Source: Vanessa cardui (Eukaryota; Arthropoda; Insecta; Lepidoptera; Nymphalidae). From it: 64,000 nucleotides of DNA. The stretch spans positions 697,001 to 761,000 of the forward strand of contig NC_061134.1 of the NCBI RefSeq assembly GCF_905220365.1, given 5' to 3'. Numbering within the stretch: the stretch's first letter is position 1; the number at the start of each line of letters is the position of its first letter. The notes beneath the pieces were generated by a model. The model was not told the DNA's origin, did no database searches, and worked only from the letters and a program-made list of their open reading frames with translations. Of the stretch, positions 53,901-62,900 are shown piece by piece. Both the position numbers and the translations under genes were made by a program.

Positions 53901-56900
53901 AAAGTTATTTTAGAGATTTTTGCAACTGTGACGATATCGTTCTGGATGAGCGCTATGTCCTTTCTCAGAGTTCAAGATTGTTTTCTACCAAATTTCATCG
54001 GTTTAGTCGTTTGGTCGTGTAAAGCAACGGACAGACATACAGTCAGGGTTAGTTTCACACTTATAATATTAATATAGATAAAAATAATGTTAATAAAAAG
54101 TTATTTAGTATCGTTGGTACAATGCATTTGAGCAGTTAAGTAATTGAATTTCGACCATTACAAACGCCAGTAATCCTAAATATTCATATTTGAATAACTG
54201 TTTTTCAAGTTAAATGTCAAACATTCGCACTTCACCTATCTATTTACTTACGGCTTTGTACGGATCAAGTTGACATTTTGTTTTGCAATGTGTAAGGTCG
54301 TAAGCTATAACACAGTTATCAAAAACAAACACACATAAATAACGATAACTTTTAAGTAAATAAATTCAAATTCAACTTGTATGCTCGTCAATATATTATC
54401 CGTACAAATATTAATGTATTTCCTTATGTATGTAAAATTTGCAATTTATATTTTGATATGTTTTCGAAATAAGATATAAAAAATAAAAAATGCAAGAACT
54501 TAAACGCACATCAGTATAATATGTCAATCTAAAAAATATATTTATACGAAACAGGGAAAACATGAATTTACTAAAAAATAGAATTTTAGATTTAACATTA
54601 TGTACTGAGCGAGTTAACTTTATAATGTGTTTTAAAACAACCGGTGTATGTATATAAAACGTTTATATTGAACGAACAACATACAAAGACTTTTTTGGGA
54701 ACCAAATCCGCTCTTGCGTGTACAGAAAAAGTCGTCATTTTTTTTTCAATCGCTCAAATGATTTTGTTGAAGAAGATTATATTGGTATCTAAATGTTAGT
54801 GATTATGCATATCAATTTAATTGGATTTTTTGGAATGTAGTAATTTAGTAGGATGTAGTCGAAAAGCCGAGATGGCCGAGTGGTTAGAACGCGTGCATCT
54901 TAACCGATGATTGCGGGTTCAAACCCAGACAAGCATCAATGAATATTCATGTGATTAATTTGTGTTTATAATTTATCTCTGGCTCGGTGGTGAAGGAAAA
55001 CTTCGTGACGAAACCTGCATGTGTTTAATGTTTCCACCAACCCGCATTGGAGCAGCGTGGTGGAATATGCTCCAATCCTTCTCCTCAAAGGGAGAGGAGG
55101 CTTTAGCCCAGCAGTTCGAAATTTACAGGCTGATGATGAGTCGTGTTATTAAAATTTTATTTCGTATTTCTTTACATAGCCCGAGCTATATTTGAAACTG
55201 CCAAGCGTTCTTTTCTAAGCTATCGCCCTCGTTTAATTCCAAAGGGGTTAAGAGCCCTTGTGTCAAGGGCCATTGTTCAGCTTATAGCAAGCTTGCAGGA
55301 GATGAATAATAGATAGAAAGTGCTCGGTTCGTTATCTATTCGTTGCTTTTTAAAATGATTGGAGACGCGGGGTAAAATATATACGGTATATCTCTGCCCT
55401 ACCTTCATTAGTCTCTTAGATTTAAACATTGTTGCAAAAAACGCTTACTTTTTGAACCTCGTGCTACTCTTGTAAATCCTAGTGGATATTATAATGTGTA
55501 TTAAGAATATATTATGCATAATATATCTACATTGAGTCTCGACGAAGCGCGAACTGTTAATTTGTTAACGCCCAAAGTTAAGATACTGACAAAAAATGCA
55601 CTTATAATAATTGCAACTAATCCCAATAATTTTGTAGGTCAAAATACTTTAAATATTAAATTAAATTTTGAGCAAAAAATCAATTAAATTATTTGATAAA
55701 GTAATTGACGCAGTCATAATCATACGCTTGGGTACGATTATGACTGCGTAATCGTTTAAATTTAATTAAAATATAATAACAAAAAATGGTGCCACTGTTC
55801 CTCCGACCTTTTGGAAGGGAAGGTTTCGAGCACGCTTATTCCTCCACGCAACCTCATCCGGATTGGTAAAAACATATGGCAAATTTTCATCCAACATGTG
55901 CCGGTTTTCTCAAGATATTTTCCTTCACCGTCAAGCATGAAGAATTATACATTAAATTAAACATATTAAAATTCATTGTTTAAGTGCCCAACAATAATCA
56001 TTGTTCACATACATGTTATAGTCATTTTAAATTTAGTCTAACCTAATAGCTACAACTCTCTAGAAACTTTTGAAATAAACCTATTCCTCTAACTTCCAGC
56101 CGCGCCCACCGTCAACAGAGAAGCCCAAGCCGGAGGCGCCTCGCGTAGAGCTGAAGAAGGGCAAATGCTTCCACATGTCTCGGGAGCATTGCCCCACTGA
56201 GCCCAAGTGCACGCGTGTGGATCCTGTCTCCGTGTTCTGCTGTGACGTGGACAGCTTCAGACTGAAAGAGGCGCTTGCTATTACGAGTGAGTTATAATAG
56301 TAATCCTATGTAATTCTTATCTATTACTTAAGCCTATTTACTGATGTTTCACTCTCTTGTTCAAGTTTTGATATAAGCTTGGGTTGACTGAATACTCTAG
56401 ATTTTCAAGCATAAGAATATATTATATTTTTAAACGATAGTTTGAAGTTCCAATATATTATATACTATCAAATATCAAATTGGGTGCGTCCATCAAGATC
56501 GTTAAAATTCATATCAAGCTTGACACACTGGACAAGACTACGTGGCACTTCTCGCCAGTCCTCTTCTTAGTTCTTATGTTCTATAAGCCATCTCTGGATT
56601 GTCTTTACTGAATATCTTCTTGTTCTTGTTCAGCATTACATTACTTTGGAATTATTTTAAATTACACTATATTACTCTTCCAAATTTTCCATCGTATTAG
56701 CTGAAAGTACCACAACAAAGTACAATAATGTAGGGGACATTACTGAGATACCATCATATTGCACGAAACGCCATCCTCATTTCTGATATGTTCCTAAGCA
56801 TGGAGCGATCGTTCAACGTCTGTTTTGCCAGACCTAAACCGCGTATATTTAACAGGGTGAATAGGCTTCTTACTAGGCAGGTTTCAGTCTAAACCGCTAG

Positions 56901-59900
56901 AATGCCTACCCTCGGATGTGGTTGCGGTTAGTGTTTTAACCGGTGTAAACCAGTTTCAAAATTAAAAAAATAAATAAACTTGTCAATGTGATCATTTCTA
57001 AGACCTTATAATTTTTGAATGTCTGTCAAAATGTATTTTAAGGACATTGTTGCTCACGGCTTAACCGCAAAGCACGAGATAAATTACAGAAATTGTGAAA
57101 TACTAATATAGAAAGGTTATTGGACCGCCAGTCCACGACCTATAAAACGTGTTCTAATCACTATTTATTACCCCTTTTTTATTTATCACAAACAAACCTT
57201 TACGAATGTGATCGTTGCGGAATGTGAGACGACCTGCGCGTGCGCCGGCGCCCGGTCGTAAATATATCACGAAAGAATGCCCGGACGTGATTGCATTGTT
57301 TTTGTTTATTTTTAAAACAAATAACCTTGATTATTTCGAAGGATACATTTTAAACTGGGTTATTTAAGCTCAAGGTTGAAACAAAATATTATACAGTGAA
57401 TAGCGATATCTCAGTAATCAATGCACGTTTTTTTATATTAGTCGCTATTTATATTCTTTGAGAGTTATTAATAAGCTGACATTATAATCATGGTCATGTG
57501 GAAATATCTAAAATTAATCCTGTTTTTATTTATGATTCATATTTATATCTAAATCATAGTTATAAATAGCCTCGTTCGCGTCGTCAGTAGACATCATTTA
57601 TGTTTTTTAATTAACACAAAGTCTCGAGACTGTATTCATAAGTTCGGAATCGAAATATATTTCATTCGAGTCACATATGACAGCTTTACATTTAAATTAT
57701 AAGTTAAACAAATCACCGGTTCGGAATGTAGATTCAACTGATAGTATTTTGATTTGATATTTTGTCATTTATTTTATAAATATAAACGCAGATCCCGTGA
57801 GAAATCAATCCATTGATAAAATACCTATTGATTTATCTAAGACTAGCTGTGCCCGCGAGCTTATACGCATTTTAATTTAACAAAAAAATAATTGTAGCCT
57901 AAGTTAAGTAACAGCCTGTAAATTTCCCACTGCTGGGATAAGGCCACCTCTTCCATTAGAGGGTTTGGAACATATTCCAACACACTGTTCCAATGCGGGT
58001 TGGTGGAATGCACATGTGGCAGAATTTCGATGAAATTAGACACATGTAGGTTTCCTCACGGTGTTTTCCTTCGCCGCCGAGCACGAGATAAATTATAAAC
58101 ACAATATATACATATATATATATATATAGTGGTTCTTGCCTGGGTTTGAACTCGCAGTCATCGGTTAAGATGCACGCGTTCTAAGACCTGGGACATCTTA
58201 GCTGAACCTAAGTTACTCCTTATTATATCAGTTTTCTGCCAGTGAAAGTCCCGTCAAAATCGGTCCAGTCGTTCCAGAGATTAGCCGGAACAAACAGACA
58301 GACAGACAGAAATTGTAAAAAAAGTTATTTTGGTCTATGTACCGTATATACATATGTATCCAATTCTATTATATGTATAGATATAATAATTTATATTCCC
58401 TGTGTTTCTAATTATACTGAATTAACTTAGAATATTTAATGAAATACTCAAAATAGGGCTACAAATATTAATATGTTATTGCTTGATATAAATTTAAATA
58501 TAAGTTAGAAATATAACGGTCACAGCACACGATCTGCGATTCTAGACACGCATATATACGATTATAACTATTTGTTCTCGCCGTAGCCTTGATAGCAAAA
58601 ATAACTTATAATCAGTATAAGAACGTATTGTTGGTGATATTGCGCGTCGACTCGCCTACAAACGCGGTATATATTCAATACTGACAAAGAAAAATAATAT
58701 ATAATAATATACGTGACATTTAAACATATCGATTTATTTAATTTGTCTCAAATAAAAATTTTTATTGCGCACAAAATATCATGTTACATACTTAGATTAA
58801 TATAATATATGACCAAAAGGAAATGGCTAAAATTATATCAGTATTTCCCTGTTGAATCGCATTTATTAAATTTACCTACATAATCTTTGTTACGGCTATA
58901 AGTTTCTTAGCATTATACGACTAAATCAGCTGTTCTAATATTATTGTGATTTATTAGTTAAATTATTTAAGTAGGGATGTTCGATATGTTTTATTTTTAC
59001 CGGTAGCAGGCACGATTAATGTGTATACAGGTACTCTCGCTATTAAAATCGAATCAAAATACTCCTTATTGTACGCCAGTAAACACATCCTTAAGTCACT
59101 TCAGTCGGCCTTATCACTAAAACAGCGATCTCTTCCAGACAATATTAAGGTAGAGGAAAGAAATATATATAGAAAGAGGCAGGGGTGTATGTACATAAGA
59201 TATAAAAATAAATAGGTAGGTATATAATAGTAAAATATTAAAGTGTAAGACTTTGTAGTGTCGTTTTCCTATTTAAGAGATGTGTGACGGCACACTGAAT
59301 AGATAGAAGTTTATTTTAGTGATTTTTTATATAGAAGAATTTTTCTATAGTGTTCGTGTATACCTCTTATATATTAATAGATCATGGGACGATAGCTGCA
59401 CGTAAATGATCGTTTATGGTATTATTTTGAAAAGCTCCAGCCGTAGTAGGGCAAAAAATTAAAGAGGACGATGTAAAAAAAAAATAATTTTAGAGAGCGG
59501 AAAAAGGTTACTAGCCGGGTTGAGAGTGGCACGATGGCCGCATATAAACAAAATAACAAATGTAAAACGTGCGAATCGACAATAAAATTAAATCAAAATA
59601 AAACCTGTCATAAGTTTGGAAATTAGTAAAAATCTCTTGAATAAACGCGAAGTTTCGTAGCTACCCACTATATTTCTAAACGTTTATGTCAAACCCTTGT
59701 TCTTTCTTCTACAGTGACACAGAATACGACCAATCTCCACGTGTTAAACGCAACCATAGACGAGTTGGACGTCTCGCAGGCCGTCTTTCGTCGGCTCACC
59801 TCCATGGCACTCACCGACGGAAACATTGGCAAGATCGTCGGTAAGCGAGTATACTTTATAATTAAACTAAAGAAATATATATAAAGTCATCTATTATATA

Positions 59901-62900
59901 ATAATTTGTACATTTTTCTGGCTGTACTTCTGGTCGTACTAATGCAGGCGGACAGTGATGTAAAGTGGAGGGGCGCGTCTTCCGGAGTGAAGAGATCTGT
60001 GGTCATATTAAGGTTATAGAATATCAACTGTTGTTATCAAATGTTTGTTGGGAATTGATAAGTGTTGCAGTCGATAAATCAGTATTATGGAGTATTTAGA
60101 GCTGCCATTGCCCGGTGATGAGAAGGCGTGCATCTTAACCGATGATTGCGGGTTCAAACCCAGGCAAGCACCACTGAATATTCATGTGCTTAATTTGTGT
60201 TTATAAATCACCATGAAGGAAAACATCGTTCGGAAACCTGTACTGTATGTGTCTAATTTCATAGAAATTCTGCCACATGTGTATTCCAACAACCGGCATT
60301 GGAACAGGGTGATGGAGTATATTTCAAACCTTCTCCTCAAAAGCAGAGGAGGTTTTAGCCCAGCATTTGGAGATTTACATACTGTTGTTGTTGTATGTAT
60401 GCTAAATAAAATGTATAAGACTGACTTATACATTTATTTTATTTGTTTTGATTTCACATCAATCCACAACAAATATTTTTATAGTAACAGTTGCTATGTT
60501 ACAGCCGTAATGGCACCACTGTATTGACACGCGAGGATATTCTTTGCAATAACAAAACTAGACCCATAAATATGACCACAGGTACAACAATACGCTCGTC
60601 TTGGGACTAATATTGTAGGATGGACGATAAAAGGCGTGTTCTTTTTATAGCATTCATATTATACTAGTCATTCGTCCTGAATTAACATGAGTAAATATGA
60701 TATTTTGTTTTTTTTTTATATATATTTTTTAGTACTTATTATAATATGCAAAAGTATAGTAAGCGTCGATCGAATTAACAGTCATAGTTTGGTACTTGTT
60801 CAAATTTTGTGTAAATAATAGAATGATTATGTATATATATAATAGGCAAAGATATACTTGATACCTTTTTCTTCTCTTGTCCACCTACCATTAAAGTCTA
60901 AAAATGAAATAGCTTTCACTTTTATTTTTAATATTTCACATTGCCTTTGATACATTTCGACTTTATTGAATATTTTTTTTTAAGTGCAATGTTTTTGGTT
61001 ATTTTGTTGGAGAACTAATAAATAACTATAAAAAGAGTTAGTATAGCTATTGTAGTATGATATAAATAATTATAATCGCACGTTTGTTTATGCAAGCCGA
61101 GGACGTGTCAGAAATAAAACGAAATAAGAGTAAGTATTATAAGTTATGTATACCATCTGATTGTTGGTTTAAAAGGTAATTAAAACAACGAATAAGAAGA
61201 AATAATTGTTTTAAGGCATTTTCAAATTATAAAAATGGTTTCATTTTCAAAAAATATTTAAGTGATCTTGTACAGTCAAGATACTATTCTTCGAAAGTGA
61301 ATAAATTAAAAAGTGTTTACAAATATCCCCCAGTGGGGCAAAGAACTTCCTTGTAAGGCGGTTTGTTAGTTAATTCAAGTATAAATCTTCAGTTTTGCTC
61401 ATACTGTTGTATTTTACAGGAGGATTAACAAACGTAAACAATAATAATAATTGGTGTTTGCTATTGTTTTACACGCGATTATGTAGCCTGAGGTTCACGT
61501 ATAGAAACCAGTGAACCATTTCGATTCTTTAAAAATATTAAATGAAAATTATAAATTGTGAATACTTCCCATCAACATGACTGAAAAAGTTGAAGAGCAA
61601 TTCTTATTGCTTATTATGATTCAACGGGTTTTAATTTAGAACATATTTCGCAGATGATTTCATGTTCAAACACAAATACAAAAAGGAAAAGTATGACACA
61701 TATACTATAGATATAGATGCACAAAAATGGCCGACAGGTTTCTCAGTATGGCCGTCACAGAGCTTCCTTTTTGTATTTTTGGTGAAGTCATATCGTTTAT
61801 GATTCATATCCTTTTAAAACTCATCCAAAATCAGTGATATAACAGTAATAATATAAGATTTTTTATAAGAAATTTTACGGTAAATAAAAATTCTAAGTGA
61901 AAACACTTGTATCAGAAGGACTCTTACCTGGCTACTTATTATAATAGCAATATTTTTAAACTTTACATATAAGGGATTATCGTCTAAAAACTATTATTAA
62001 AAAAAAGTGTTGAATACTTTTGTTTGAGTTGAAGAGAAGATTTGCAAATTGTATTTTTGTGCCGTCTAGGTCAGTTCCCGAAGTACTCTTCGATCGCGTG
62101 TCTCAATATTTCCAACAACAATCTGAGCAGCGCGACTCTGCAGCCATCAATCCAGAGGCCGTTTGCCTACCTGTTCACCCTGACGGTCCTCGACGCTTCG
62201 GCCAATAATCTCACAGAGTTCCCCTTGAGTTTGGTTCAGAGTAACAGAAAGATTTCCGTGGATTTGTCAGGTGAGACTAACTTATTTTCGCGTGACACAG
62301 ATTGAATTCTTAAGTTTGTAAGGAAAATAAATAGAATCAAAAGTAGTAATCTTTATTATGCCGGTATTTCAATAAAAAAAACGTACAGTGTAATTGTTTT
62401 GGAACACCTCTTTCGTAAAGTTTTTAGAAATTATATTTTTCCGCCACAATATTTAATATTTTGTATTTATTTTTCATTTAATATTTGAAGATTAAACCGT
62501 TTCTTTAAAGCACACTTTGTAACGCTTAACCGATCCGATTATTCCCACAGGCAACAATTACCTTCCATGCAAGCACTTCCAGAAGGCGATGGAAACCAAC
62601 AGTAGCTCACTGGTGACGTTTCTCAACTACGAGCGCACGTATTGCGCCCTCGACCTCACGTTTAACTGGTTCAAAGACGTGCAGGTTGTCCAAATAGACC
62701 ATTTGCGAGTTCAAGAAGAGGTAAGTACCTAGATATTAGCTTGAGACAGAGATACCTAGTTTGAGGAATTCAGATAGAATTGAGTAGGTACTTAATAGGT
62801 AGATGTTCAAAAGTTGCAATGGACACTGTAGCAGCTTGTGAAGAAAATGTTAGTTACTCACTAGGCTTTGAAATAATGACCGAAATAAGTTTATTTGAAA

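Larger units (their letters stand above)
51009..56099 (+). other. Intron 2 of the LRR gene
   Basis: About 5.1 kb, GTAAGA...CTTCCAG. It contains the 16-bp tandem array, a full SINE-A copy at 52281, two antisense fragments of repeat C, SINE-A copies of opposite orientation near 54.9 and 55.8 kb, and two LINE 3' ends. The rest is AT-rich with no other signal. Confidence 0.8.
56287..59714 (+). other. Intron 3 of the LRR gene
   Basis: About 3.4 kb. It carries repeat E split by a SINE-A insertion (57841-58385), one copy of an unnamed dispersed repeat (59425-59665), and a short GC-rich patch at 57225-57300 (GCGCGTGCGCCGGCGCCC). 56460-56960 is more complex than the usual intron DNA, but I cannot classify it. 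Confidence 0.8.

Noticed and set aside
62020..62208. 62-codon frame overlapping exon 5
   Set aside because: Wrong frame. The overlapping frame (62042-62305) contains the true exon 5 reading bounded by splice sites at 62070 and 62270.
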